Below are positions 16,626-24,326 of a stretch of DNA of 37,050 nucleotides, piece by piece (positions within the stretch are counted from its first letter, which is position 1; every line of letters starts with the position of its first letter). The notes below the pieces were generated by a model. The model had not been told where the DNA came from and searched no databases. It worked only from the letters and a program-made list of their open reading frames with translations. A program made the translations under genes and the position numbers. Origin of the DNA: Phycisphaerales bacterium (GTDB lineage: Bacteria > Planctomycetota > Phycisphaerae > UBA1845); the NCBI GenBank assembly GCA_003597935.1, contig QZJT01000028.1, positions 1 to 37,050 on the forward strand. Direction: 5' to 3'.

Positions 16626-17255
16626 ATGAAGCTCCTCGTCACCGCCGGTCCGACCCGCGAGTTCTTCGACTCGGTCCGGTTCATCTCGAACCCGTCGAGT
16701 GGGAAGATGGGGTATGCGATCGCGGCCGAAGCGGCCCGGCGCGGCCACGGGGTGGTGCTGGTCTCCGGCCCGGTCGATCTGCCGGACCCGCCCGGAGTGC
16801 GGGTCGAGCGCGTCGTTTCGGCAGACGAGATGTTCGAGGCCAGCGTGGCCGCGTTCGACGAGTGCGACGCCGCCGTCATGACCGCGGCCGTCTGCGACTA
16901 CCGCCCCTCGCGCCGCCTGCCTCACAAGCTGCAGAAACGCAACCAGCCGCGCCAGATCCTCCTCCAGCCGACCCGGGACATCTGCGCTCACCTCGGCTCG
17001 ATCAAGGGGGACCGTGTCGTCGTCGGTTTCGCGATGGAGGACCACGACGCGCATGCCCATGCCGAATCGAAGCTTAAGCGCAAGAACTGCGACGCCGTCG
17101 TCCTCAACGGCCTGGCCAACGTCGGCGCCGACCTGGCGGAGGTTGAGATCCTCACCGCCGACGGCCGCTGGACCGGCCCGTACCGGGGCGCCAAGGCGGA
17201 AATCGCCGCCAGGATCGTCGAACGGATTGAGGGTTGGAAGGTTGGAAAGTTGTAA
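16626..17255 (+). CDS. coaB: Phosphopantothenate-cysteine ligase (CoaB part of coaBC)
   Basis: CoaB uses CTP to join 4'-phosphopantothenate and cysteine. The 209-residue protein starts exactly at the CoaB domain: KLLVTAGPTRE, DSVRFISNPSSGKMGYAIA (nucleotide and substrate loop), AAVCDYRPS, the KLQKR motif, VVGFAMED and SKLKRKNCDAVVLNGL. It begins at ATG 16626 with no good Shine-Dalgarno sequence, since the 60 bases before it are CCTTCCAACC-type repeat. Its final residues (EGWKVGKL) and stop codon are encoded by the repeat that follows. Normally this is the back half of a bifunctional protein. Confidence 0.93.
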   Translation: MKLLVTAGPTREFFDSVRFISNPSSGKMGYAIAAEAARRGHGVVLVSGPVDLPDPPGVRVERVVSADEMFEASVAAFDECDAAVMTAAVCDYRPSRRLPHKLQKRNQPRQILLQPTRDICAHLGSIKGDRVVVGFAMEDHDAHAHAESKLKRKNCDAVVLNGLANVGADLAEVEILTADGRWTGPYRGAKAEIAARIVERIEGWKVGKL

Positions 17256-17587
17256 GGTTGCAGGTTGAAGAAGGGTTGAGGGTTGGGAGGTTGGAAGCTT
17301 GCAGCTTGAAGGAGATCACCTCCCGATCTCAGTGCTCCACCCTGTGGGCCGTCGCCCTGTAAACCATACAAAATCCCAACATTCGACCGTCCCGACCTCC
17401 GAACCTCTCAACCGCTCCGCCTCCGAACCCGGTAGCCTTCCGGCCTTTGGCGCCCGCCACCCTCCAAACTGCAACCTTGCAGCCTGCCAACCTTCAACCT
17501 CTTTCGAGCCCGCAACCTTGCAGCCTGCTAACCTGCAACCCCTCGTCAACCTTGAACCTTCCAACCTTGCAACCTTCCAACTCGTCC
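17228..17587. repeat. Simple-repeat arms in inverted orientation after coaB
   Basis: The left arm (17228-17310) is GGTTGGAAGGTTGGAAAG-type; the right arm (17466-17587) is CCTTCCAACCTTGCAACC-type, close to its reverse complement. The 150 bases between contain CCTCCGAACC-type sequence and no gene. A transcript running on from coaB could fold the arms into a long imperfect hairpin. From 17590 to 17900 no gene is supported. Confidence 0.8.
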
Positions 17588-17694
17588 CGCCAGGTGTCCC
17601 TCCCTGCGCGGACGACTCCTGACGTGTCATTCTGGGAAAAATGGAGATTTCGGCGAAGACTGGGCAAGGTCGATGCCAAGCCGACGCCCGGTCG

Positions 17695-17747
17695 TGGGAG
17701 GGGCACTGCCCGGGGGCGCGGCCGGGGCGGTCGGGGGGCGCGAAAAA
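17695..17747 (+). other. G-run cluster, possible G-quadruplex
   Basis: Five runs of three to six G lie within about 55 bases (GGG, GGGG, GGGGG, GGGG, GGGGGG), meeting the usual G-quadruplex pattern on the plus strand. A 7-bp hairpin (CCGATAG, loop CGACC, CTATCGG at 17803-17821) follows. Function unknown. Confidence 0.4.
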
Positions 17748-17862
17748 CGCCCCTCGGCGGGGCGAATCCGGGGCAAATCCTCAAGGCGTAGCGAAGGGCG
17801 GGCCGATAGCGACCCTATCGGTTGCGCGTGCCCGGAGGCTCGCGCCTTGGCGTGTTGGGGAG

Positions 17863-17891
17863 GCGGCCAGCGCGGCCCGCGGCTTTTTTTT
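17863..17891 (+). terminator. Possible intrinsic terminator with T8 run
   Basis: A GC-rich imperfect stem (GCGGCC pairing with GGCCCGC with one bulge) is followed three bases later by eight T at 17884-17891. It would end transcription coming from the coaB side just before the promoter at 17904. Confidence 0.4.
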
Positions 17892-17903
17892 GCGGAGGGG
17901 GAG

Positions 17904-17931
17904 TTGACGGCCGGCTTGTCGTCCGTACAAT
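17904..17931 (+). promoter_or_regulatory. Strong sigma-70-type promoter for the RTX/S-layer-like gene
   Basis: TTGACG at 17904-17909 and TACAAT at 17926-17931 are separated by 16 bases. The next plus-strand gene starts at 18300. A possible terminator ends 13 bases upstream, which supports an independent transcription unit. Confidence 0.65.
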
Positions 17932-17937
17932 TCGCTC

Positions 17938-18299
17938 GCGTTGGAACGGCGGGTCCGGTGAAGCGTTGGTGAGCCGGGCCGGTTTTGGCGTACTTCGGTG
18001 GCGGTCGCTTCGCATGTTGGCGCGTAAACGAAGCGGCCGCGGCGCCTCCAACTCTCTCGTTTGTTTTTAGTTCGCGATCGGACAAGTCATCCCGAATGGG
18101 CCGTCGGCCGCCGGTGGCGGCGACGCGGCGGTTTGCAGGAAACTGGACGGACGTGATCGCTTTCCCGACAACGCGGCCTGGAACGCCCGTGCCGGCGTGA
18201 CGATCGCCGTCTGTGCGCGGCCGCCGCGGCCGCGTCTGGATATCGGAAAACAGCGTGTGACTTACGGATCACGCAACAGTCTTTCTCTGGAGGATCATG
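17938..18299 (+). other. Long 5' leader without ORF
   Basis: If transcription starts about 7 bases after TACAAT, the mRNA has a leader of about 360 bases. It contains paired segments (for example GCTTCG near 18008 with CGAAGC near 18030) and ends in GGAGG at 18289. I found no known riboswitch consensus. A structured leader controlling an abundant surface protein, or improving mRNA stability, is possible. Confidence 0.4.
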
Positions 18300-21200
18300 A
18301 TGGTAGGTTCCAAATGGCTCGGTAACAACGCATGGGCACGCGTGTCCCGCGTCGGCACGCTGTTCGGGGTCGCCGCCATGCTGTGTCTGACGGCAGGCTG
18401 CCCCTTTTTCGTGCCGGTCAACCCGTGCGATCCCGATCCGTGCGCGGATCAGGAAGGTACGACGTGCGTCAACGTCAGCGGCGAGGCACAGTGCCTGCTG
18501 CCCTGTACGGCCGACGAGGAGTGCGATGTGGCCGATCTGTGCGCCCCCGAGGCGTGCGCTGAGGTGGAAGGCGCCCCGGCCGATGCCGGCACCTTCTGCG
18601 TGGCCACCGAGGTCGAGTGCCCGGAGGGTGAGGTCTGCGATCCCGGCACCGGCGAGTGCATCCCGCCCTGTGCGGAGGACGCGGATTGCGACGATGGCGC
18701 GTTCTGCAACGGCGCCGAGACGTGCAACACCGAAACCGGTCAGTGCAACCCGGGGACGGCCGCCTGTGCGGAACCCCAGGTGTGCGACGAGGACAACGAC
18801 GCCTGCGTCGATTGCCTCGACGACGCCGGCTGCGATGACGGCGACCTGTGCACAACCGACACCTGCACCGACGGCGTCTGCGCCAACGATCCGGTCGACT
18901 GCGGTGAGCAGATCTGCAACCCGGCCGACGGCGCCTGCGTCGATTGCCTCGCCGACGGGGATTGCGCCGAAGGCGAACTCTGCGTGGCCAACGTCTGCGT
19001 CGCTCAGTGCGTCGTCGACGAAGACTGCCCAGACGACGGTGATCTCTGCACCACCGAGACCTGCACCGATGGGACGTGCGGCAGCAGCCCGGTTGATTGC
19101 GGCGAGCAGGTTTGCAACCCGGCCGACGGCGCCTGCGTCGATTGCCTCGCCGATGAGGACTGCGGCGTCGACGAGGTCTGCAACCTCGACACGAACACGT
19201 GTCAGCCGGCGGAGCAGCCTGTGTGCGAGACCAACGAGGACTGCGTAGAGGATGGGTTCTGCAACGGGACCATCGCCTGTGTCGACGGAGTGTGTACCAA
19301 CGGTGCGCGGCCGTGCGACGATACCGACGTGGACGGCAACATCCTCACGTGCGAGCAGGGCGCGGCTGAGAGTTGTGCCGAGGGCGACAATGAAGCCGTC
19401 TGCACGCCTTGCCCGTCACCTCAAATCAGCTTCACTCTGGGTCAGGACAACCTGACCGGCACAACCGGTGATGACACGTTCAGTGCGCCGCTGGAATTCA
19501 ACTCCGGCAGCGGGACCCAGGTGGCGACGCTTCAGACTGGCGACGCCGCCAATGGCCTGGCGGGTGCGGATACCCTGAATGCTTCGTTCAACCCGACGGC
19601 AGCGGCCACCGTCGTCCCGACGCTCTCGGGAATCGAGACGTTCAACCTGACGAACTTCGGCGGTGCGGCCCTGACGCTTTCGGGCGCCAACATTACCGAG
19701 GTGACGGACATCAACTCCGTCAGCAGCGTGGATGACCTGGTCGTCAACAACCTTTCCGCCATTGCCAACGGCGGTCTGAACACGATCACCGACGCGGGCG
19801 TTGATCTGCTGCTGTCGTTCAAGTCGTCCGCGACCACTGGCGGCAGCGACGCACTGACGCTGACCATTTCGGACACCACCGGCGGCACGTTCAGTGTGAC
19901 CACGGGGGCGGCCAACGGTTTCGAGACCGTCAACATCGTCAGCGGCGGATCGTCCGCCAACACGCTGGACGACTTCGTCCAGACGACGGGCACGACGCTG
20001 GCCACGGCCGTCGTGACTGGCGACCAGCAGTTGCAGATCAAGGAACTGCCGGAGACGATTACTACGATCGACGGCAGCGGCACCAGCGGCGGCCTGACTC
20101 TGGGCAACGGTACGTCCACCGCCAACTACGCCGACTTCCACAACGGCGCCGCCGACGTGGACATGAAGAACGTGTCGGGCGGCTCCGGCGATGACACCTT
20201 CATCTTCGGGGCCTTCCTGCTCGGCACGGATTTTGACCAGTCGGGCCAGTCGCTGGACGGCAACGATGGCACGGACGTCGTCCAGGCGTCGCTGGGTTCG
20301 TCGATCAGTACGGGTATCCCGTTTGCGGACATCGAGGAGTTCCGCTTCAACGCAACGGCCAATGGCCTTCTGGTCAACGTCGGATCGGCGCAGACGGCGC
20401 TGAAGACGTTCACCAATGAGGCGGACGGAACGGCCAACACCATCAACTTGTTGAGCGTGCCGCACTCGGCGCAACACGTTTTGAACTTCCGCGGCAACAA
20501 CACCGCGGCGGCGCAGACGTTCGACACGATCACCTATACTGCTTCCGGCGTGGGCGGCGGTACGGACGCGTTGACCATCAACGTCAACAACCGCGGCACG
20601 TCGCTCAACAGCAGCGGCAGCGCCAACAAGTTCACCGTCGGTACGATCACTGCGGACAGCATCGAGCAGTTTACGGTGAATGTGACGGACGGTCCGGTGA
20701 ATTCGTTCGGGCTCTCCGCCACGGGGATGACCAGCTTCACCATCTCGGCTGCCGCCACGTCGGCGGGCAACTCGGACGTGACGCTGGGCACCTTGGTGAC
20801 GACCGGCGGCGCTGACACCATCACCACCGTCAATGCCAGCGGTGTGACCGGTAACTTCACCGGAGGTACGGTCAACGACCTGGCCACCGGAGCCCTGATC
20901 ACCCTGGGTAACGGCGATGACTCGATCAGCGGTGGGACCAGCGGCGGCAACACTCTGACGTTCCAGGGCGGAGCCGGCAACGACACGATCACTGGCTCGG
21001 CCCAGATCGACACGATCAACGGCGATGCCGGCAATGACACGCTCAACGGCGATGACGGCGTAGACGCGATCAACGGCGGCGATGGCAACGACACCATCAC
21101 CAGCGACAGCGCGACGGTGGCTAATGCCGACGCTGACACCATCAGCGGCGGCAACGGCGTGGATACAATCGTGTGCCTCAGTGTGGGCGCGGCTTCTGCT

Positions 21201-21719
21201 AATGCGGACACGATCAGCGACTTCGCCACGGGGTCCAGCGGAGACCAATTCGATCTGGATTTGTCGTCCTTGGAAACGGCCGGTGCGGTCGATGCGGACG
21301 AGGCGATTAACTTCGTCGAACCGCAGGACGCCAGCGCTGTCGTGGAGACGGATGCCACCGTTCTTCACGAATGCGCGGCTGCGGGTGCATGTACGCCTGC
21401 AGCAAACGCGAACGTGATCGTGATGCTTAACGCGTACACCACCACCGCCCTCCTGGAGACCGGCATTGAGGCCGGCGGCACGAACGCCTTCGTCGTGGCC
21501 AACGCGTTCGACGGCACGGCTGGCCGGGCGTTCCCCGTGGTCTACGCGGACGGCACGGATGCGTTTCTTGCGGTGTGCTTCGTGGAGACCGCGGACGGCA
21601 CCGCGGACACGGACTTGGACTCTGGAAACATGACGTGCGTGAACATTGCCAAAATGAGCGGCAATGCGGCCATCACGGCCGGCGAGTTCAACGCCGCCAA
21701 CTTCGATTACATCCCGTAA
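18300..21719 (+). CDS. RTX/S-layer-like lipoprotein with cysteine-rich N-terminal repeats
   Basis: The protein has 1,139 residues. A lipoprotein signal ends in the lipobox LTAGC (Cys about 34). Residues about 40-370 are cysteine-rich repeats with the pattern D-C-x-D-G-x-x-C, including two near-identical units (CNPADGACVDCLAD, from 18834-18966 and 19033-19162). From about 380 comes a Thr/Ser/Gly/Asn-rich beta-solenoid resembling S-layer and RTX proteins. Calcium-binding nonapeptides cluster near 880-940 (GGAGNDTITG, GDAGNDTLNG, GGDGNDTIT), and the C-terminus has the ISDFATGSSGDQFDLDLSSL block typical of RTX proteins. Lipid anchoring is unusual for RTX proteins, which normally leave by type I secretion without an N-terminal signal. 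ATG 18300 lies six bases after GGAGG; 18297 is in frame but too close. A cell-surface coat or adhesin is likely. Confidence 0.9.
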   Translation: MVGSKWLGNNAWARVSRVGTLFGVAAMLCLTAGCPFFVPVNPCDPDPCADQEGTTCVNVSGEAQCLLPCTADEECDVADLCAPEACAEVEGAPADAGTFCVATEVECPEGEVCDPGTGECIPPCAEDADCDDGAFCNGAETCNTETGQCNPGTAACAEPQVCDEDNDACVDCLDDAGCDDGDLCTTDTCTDGVCANDPVDCGEQICNPADGACVDCLADGDCAEGELCVANVCVAQCVVDEDCPDDGDLCTTETCTDGTCGSSPVDCGEQVCNPADGACVDCLADEDCGVDEVCNLDTNTCQPAEQPVCETNEDCVEDGFCNGTIACVDGVCTNGARPCDDTDVDGNILTCEQGAAESCAEGDNEAVCTPCPSPQISFTLGQDNLTGTTGDDTFSAPLEFNSGSGTQVATLQTGDAANGLAGADTLNASFNPTAAATVVPTLSGIETFNLTNFGGAALTLSGANITEVTDINSVSSVDDLVVNNLSAIANGGLNTITDAGVDLLLSFKSSATTGGSDALTLTISDTTGGTFSVTTGAANGFETVNIVSGGSSANTLDDFVQTTGTTLATAVVTGDQQLQIKELPETITTIDGSGTSGGLTLGNGTSTANYADFHNGAADVDMKNVSGGSGDDTFIFGAFLLGTDFDQSGQSLDGNDGTDVVQASLGSSISTGIPFADIEEFRFNATANGLLVNVGSAQTALKTFTNEADGTANTINLLSVPHSAQHVLNFRGNNTAAAQTFDTITYTASGVGGGTDALTINVNNRGTSLNSSGSANKFTVGTITADSIEQFTVNVTDGPVNSFGLSATGMTSFTISAAATSAGNSDVTLGTLVTTGGADTITTVNASGVTGNFTGGTVNDLATGALITLGNGDDSISGGTSGGNTLTFQGGAGNDTITGSAQIDTINGDAGNDTLNGDDGVDAINGGDGNDTITSDSATVANADADTISGGNGVDTIVCLSVGAASANADTISDFATGSSGDQFDLDLSSLETAGAVDADEAINFVEPQDASAVVETDATVLHECAAAGACTPAANANVIVMLNAYTTTALLETGIEAGGTNAFVVANAFDGTAGRAFPVVYADGTDAFLAVCFVETADGTADTDLDSGNMTCVNIAKMSGNAAITAGEFNAANFDYIP

Positions 21720-21778
21720 TCGGGTTTGAAGTGCAGTGACATAGGGAGGCTGGACCTCCTGCCCGGATGCAGTTTCAG

Positions 21779-21813
21779 GCGGGGTCGCCCTTACGCGGCC
21801 CCGCTTGTTTTGT
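21779..21813 (+). terminator. Intrinsic terminator after the RTX/S-layer-like gene
   Basis: A 10-bp stem, GCGGGGTCGC with GCGGCCCCGC (one G-T pair), has a 6-base loop and is followed by TTGTTTTGT. It begins 59 bases after the stop codon. Confidence 0.8.
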
Positions 21814-21878
21814 CGCGCCGGCCCACGTGTTGGGGCTGTAGTTGCGCAGCGGCGAACAAATGGTGAGGCGAGGATGCA

Positions 21879-22082
21879 GTGGCCGCCCAGGTCACGACGA
21901 TCCTCCTGGACATGTTGATCATCTACTTCAACACGACGACCAGTACCACGCACATGACCCAGGATCCGGACGCGGGCGCGGACGGCGCCGGCACCATCAA
22001 GCTGCTGGGTAGCCTGACGAACATCACGACGCAGGGCGCCCACGACACCTTGACGGCAGCCAACATCGACAGCCAGGCGTAA
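21879..22082 (+). CDS. Small hypothetical protein, possible surface-protein remnant
   Basis: A 67-residue ORF starts with GTG, with GAGG about ten bases upstream. Residues 5-17 are hydrophobic (VTTILLDMLIIYF), followed by a Thr-rich stretch and SLTNITTQGAHDTLTAANID. Thr/Asn-rich sequence like this resembles the neighbouring S-layer-like protein, so it may be a decayed paralogue end. It lies between two strong terminators and so forms its own unit. I do not recognise a family. Confidence 0.45.
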   Translation: MAAQVTTILLDMLIIYFNTTTSTTHMTQDPDAGADGAGTIKLLGSLTNITTQGAHDTLTAANIDSQA

Positions 22083-22140
22083 GCCGGTGGCCGAACCGGG
22101 TCGGGGTGTCCTGGCCCGGATTTCCTGAGGTCCTTTTCAC

Positions 22141-22173
22141 GGGGCCGGTCCTTCGGGACCGGCCTCTTTTTTT
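22141..22173 (+). terminator. Strong intrinsic terminator
   Basis: A 9-bp perfect stem (GGCCGGTCC/GGACCGGCC), extendable by two pairs, has a TTCG tetraloop and is followed by CTTTTTTT (T-run 22167-22173). It lies 60 bases after the small ORF. Confidence 0.9.
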
Positions 22174-22262
22174 GCGCGATCACGGCCAGGGCAGAGTGCC
22201 GCATATTGAGGAACCGCAGCGCCTGAGCAGAACGGCGGTCGTGGCATGACGCGCAAGGCGGC

Positions 22263-22724
22263 GACCATGCGCGCCGGTAGCCGCGAAGCGGCGGGAGGGG
22301 TGTAGCCGTGACGTGCAAGCGGATAACCATCCGTGCCGTTCCGCAGCCGCGAAGCGGCCGAAGGGCTGTAGCCACGGGTGAAGCCCGTCTGCGGGCGAAC
22401 CCGTGGACGGATCGCCGCCCCCCCAGCGGGGGAGCCGCGAAGCGGCGACGGATGCGCCCGCGAGCGCCTCAACCCCGCAGCGACGATACCCGAACTGGGC
22501 GTGATCGTTACCCGCAGATTCGATCGGGGCACGCCGACAGATGCCGGATTCGTGGTTCTTTCGGGTGCCGCATTCGCGCTTGCCGGATGGGTGTGGGCGT
22601 TGTCACCCGCCTTCCTTCGCCGCTTCGCGGCTCCCCGTCTTCTTGGAACCTCGCCCATCCGCGGGTTCGCCCGCAGACGGGCGTCACCCGCGGCTACGTC
22701 CCCGCGCCGCATTCGCGGCTGTAG
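22263..22724. mobile_element. MITE-like palindromic element, copy A
   Basis: The element has 64-base imperfect inverted arms at 22345-22408 and 22657-22720; each contains a hairpin around CCCGTCTGCGGGCGAACC and a GCCGCGAA-type end. The core (about 22409-22656) has a C-run, GGAGCCGCGAAGCGGCGACG and a central stretch that is also found nearly unchanged in copy B. A 60-70-base unit ending in GGCTGTAGCC lies on its left side. No transposase is encoded. ORFs inside it are low-complexity and not supported as genes. Confidence 0.7.
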
Positions 22725-22732
22725 GACGAGGA

Positions 22733-22927
22733 GTGAAAGCGGATAGCCCGATCGTTCGTGAAGTAAGGGAGCGTGCCCTTCAGATCAGCCAGCGCTTCGG
22801 CCATGACCTGAAGGCATACGCCGCGTACCTCAAGCGCATCGAGGAGCAGCACCGCGACCGTGTGGTCAGCCGGATCACCGTCGTGCCGGCCGCGCCCAAA
22901 CAGCCACCGCCGGCCAGCGGTGCGTGA
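22733..22927 (+). CDS. Small antitoxin-like protein
   Basis: A 64-residue protein starting at GTG with AGGA six bases upstream. The sequence PIVREVRERALQISQRFGHD followed by LKAYAAYLKRIEEQH resembles a family of small helical proteins of the form PIVEEVRxxRExxAxxFxxD, common next to PIN-type or RelE-type toxins in cyanobacteria and planctomycetes; that family link is from memory and not tested. A basic stretch and a Pro-rich tail follow. Its ribosome binding site abuts the right end of the MITE-like element. No toxin follows directly. Confidence 0.6.
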   Translation: MKADSPIVREVRERALQISQRFGHDLKAYAAYLKRIEEQHRDRVVSRITVVPAAPKQPPPASGA

Positions 22928-22956
22928 CGCGTCCGGCGGCCGAGTATTCTGTGTGG

Positions 22957-23056
22957 CACCGGCTTCCAGCCGGTGTGCATGGCGTGCCAGGCCGCCGCTT
23001 GCTCCCGGTCACCGGCAAGATGCCGGTGCCACACAACCACTGGCAAGATGCCGGTG
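22957..23056. repeat. Three hairpins of the CACCGGYN/NRCCGGTG family
   Basis: Hairpins lie at 22957-22975 (CACCGGCT, TCC, AGCCGGTG), 23010-23028 (CACCGGCA, AGA, TGCCGGTG) and 23038-23056 (CACTGGCA, AGA, TGCCGGTG). Each has 8-base arms and a 3-base loop; two are followed by CCACAC. Confidence 0.85.
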
Positions 23057-23216
23057 CCACACTTCCGCCGCCCCGGTCCTGACACGGGCGCACGGAGGTG
23101 TTCCGCCGGTGCGGCTACAGTGCGCGCCATGGCCGACCGCTGGGGACCGGCCTTGTCAACTCACACTTGCCGCCCGTCCGCTGTCCGCGGGACGCAAGAT
23201 CGGGTACAATCCCGTG

Positions 23217-23549
23217 ATGAAGCTCCCGAATGGCGAGCGCGCGATCGTGGACGATGCGAAACTGTCCGATTACGTATTGAGCCCGACGCATCCCGTGGGG
23301 CGGCACCATGCCGCGCTGTTCGCCAGATTGTTGGGTATCGACCTGGAGAATGCCGAAGTCCTGAAGGCTGCGTTACTCTCAGCGGCATGCACGGCAGATG
23401 TCGACAGTCAAGAAAGGACCCCTTTCGGGCGCAAGTTCAGGCTGATTGCCAACGTCAGTGGACCCGGGGGCGAGAAGCCGGTTGTGTCGGTCTGGATCAT
23501 CGAAGAGGGATCGGACCGGCCGCGATTGGTAACTTGCTTCGTGGAATAA
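23217..23549 (+). CDS. DUF6883 domain protein
   Basis: A 110-residue protein: MKLPNGERAIVDDAKLSDYV, then LSPTHPVGRHHAALFARLLG, and GRKFRLIANVSGP with VVSVWIIEEGSDRPRLVTCF. The opening motif (KLSDYxLSPxHPxGRHKAxxF) and the closing TGK/VxVWI pattern define DUF6883. Function unknown; it commonly lies beside DUF4926 genes, and a toxin role has been suspected. Here DUF4926 starts 3 bases after its stop codon. TACAAT at 23205-23210 lies 7 bases before the ATG, so a leaderless or near-leaderless mRNA is possible. Confidence 0.85.
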   Translation: MKLPNGERAIVDDAKLSDYVLSPTHPVGRHHAALFARLLGIDLENAEVLKAALLSAACTADVDSQERTPFGRKFRLIANVSGPGGEKPVVSVWIIEEGSDRPRLVTCFVE

Positions 23550-23552
23550 GCC

Positions 23553-23762
23553 ATGCTGATTGAACATGACGTCGTGACGGTGGTGGAGGACGTGCCGGAC
23601 CGCGGCCTGTCGACCGGAGACGTGGGTGCCGTCGTCCATTGCTATCCTGACCGCGAGGCGTACGAAGTCGACTTCGTCGACGAGACGGGACGGTCTAAGG
23701 GCGTCGTTACCCTGACAGGAAACCAGTTGCTGCGCTTGAACCTGCGCTCGCTGGTTGCCTGA
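23553..23762 (+). CDS. DUF4926 domain protein
   Basis: A 69-residue protein of the DUF4926 family: EHDVVTVVEDVPDRGLSTGD, then VGAVVHCYPDREAYEVDFVD, then a short C-terminal part (VVTLTGNQLLRL). The fold is a small SH3-like barrel. It follows the DUF6883 gene by 3 bases and surely shares its transcript. As the second, smaller member of the pair it may act as antitoxin or immunity partner; this is inference from gene pairing. Confidence 0.85.
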   Translation: MLIEHDVVTVVEDVPDRGLSTGDVGAVVHCYPDREAYEVDFVDETGRSKGVVTLTGNQLLRLNLRSLVA

Positions 23763-23779
23763 CGCCCGAGGCGATGACG

Positions 23780-24326
23780 ATGCGCCGTTCCGCAGCCGCG
23801 AAGCGGCCGAAGGGCTGTAGCCACGACGTGCAAGCGGATGACCATGCGTGCCGTTCCGCAGCCGCGAAGCGGCCGAAGGGCTGTAGCCACGGGTGAAGCC
23901 CGTCTGCGGGCGAACCCGTGGACGGATCGCCGCCCCCCCCAACAGGGGAGCCGCGAAGCGGCGGAAGGGCTGTAGCCACGGGTGAAGCCCGTCTGCGGGC
24001 GAACCCGTGGACGGGTCGCCGCCCCCCCCAGCAGGGAAGCCGCGAAGCGGCGACGGATGCGCCGGCGAGCGCCTCAACCCCGCAGCGACGATACCCGAAC
24101 TGGGCGTGATCGTTACCCGCGGATTCGATCCAGTCACGCCGGCAGACGCCGGGTTCGTGGTTCTTGCCGGTGCCGCATTCGCGCTTGCCGGATGGGTGTA
24201 GGCGTTGTCACTCGCCTTCCTTCGCCGCTTCGCGGCTCCCCGGGTCTGTGCAGCACCTCGCTCATCCGCGGGTTCGCCCGCGGACGGGCGTCACCCGCGG
24301 CGACGTCCCCGCGCCGCATTCGCGGC
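23780..24326. mobile_element. MITE-like palindromic element, copy B
   Basis: This is in the same orientation as copy A and nearly identical over the core and right arm. It differs in having two tandem copies of an 89-base left unit (starting at 23881 and 23970, each with CTGTAGCCACGGGTGAAGCC) and of the 60-70-base unit to their left. C-runs of 8 lie at the same place in both units. Between copies A and B lie three small genes. Confidence 0.7.

Noticed and set aside
17627..18085. Minus-strand ORF of 152 codons in the gap before the RTX/S-layer-like gene
   Set aside because: Low-complexity Pro/Ala/Arg composition, no ribosome binding site, and it overlaps the terminator and promoter.
22378..22746. 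Protein-coding gene inside the MITE-like element (with a counterpart at 24007-24201)
   Set aside because: The frames share a central peptide only because the DNA is duplicated; they are Arg/Pro-rich, begin in the palindromic arm and end differently.
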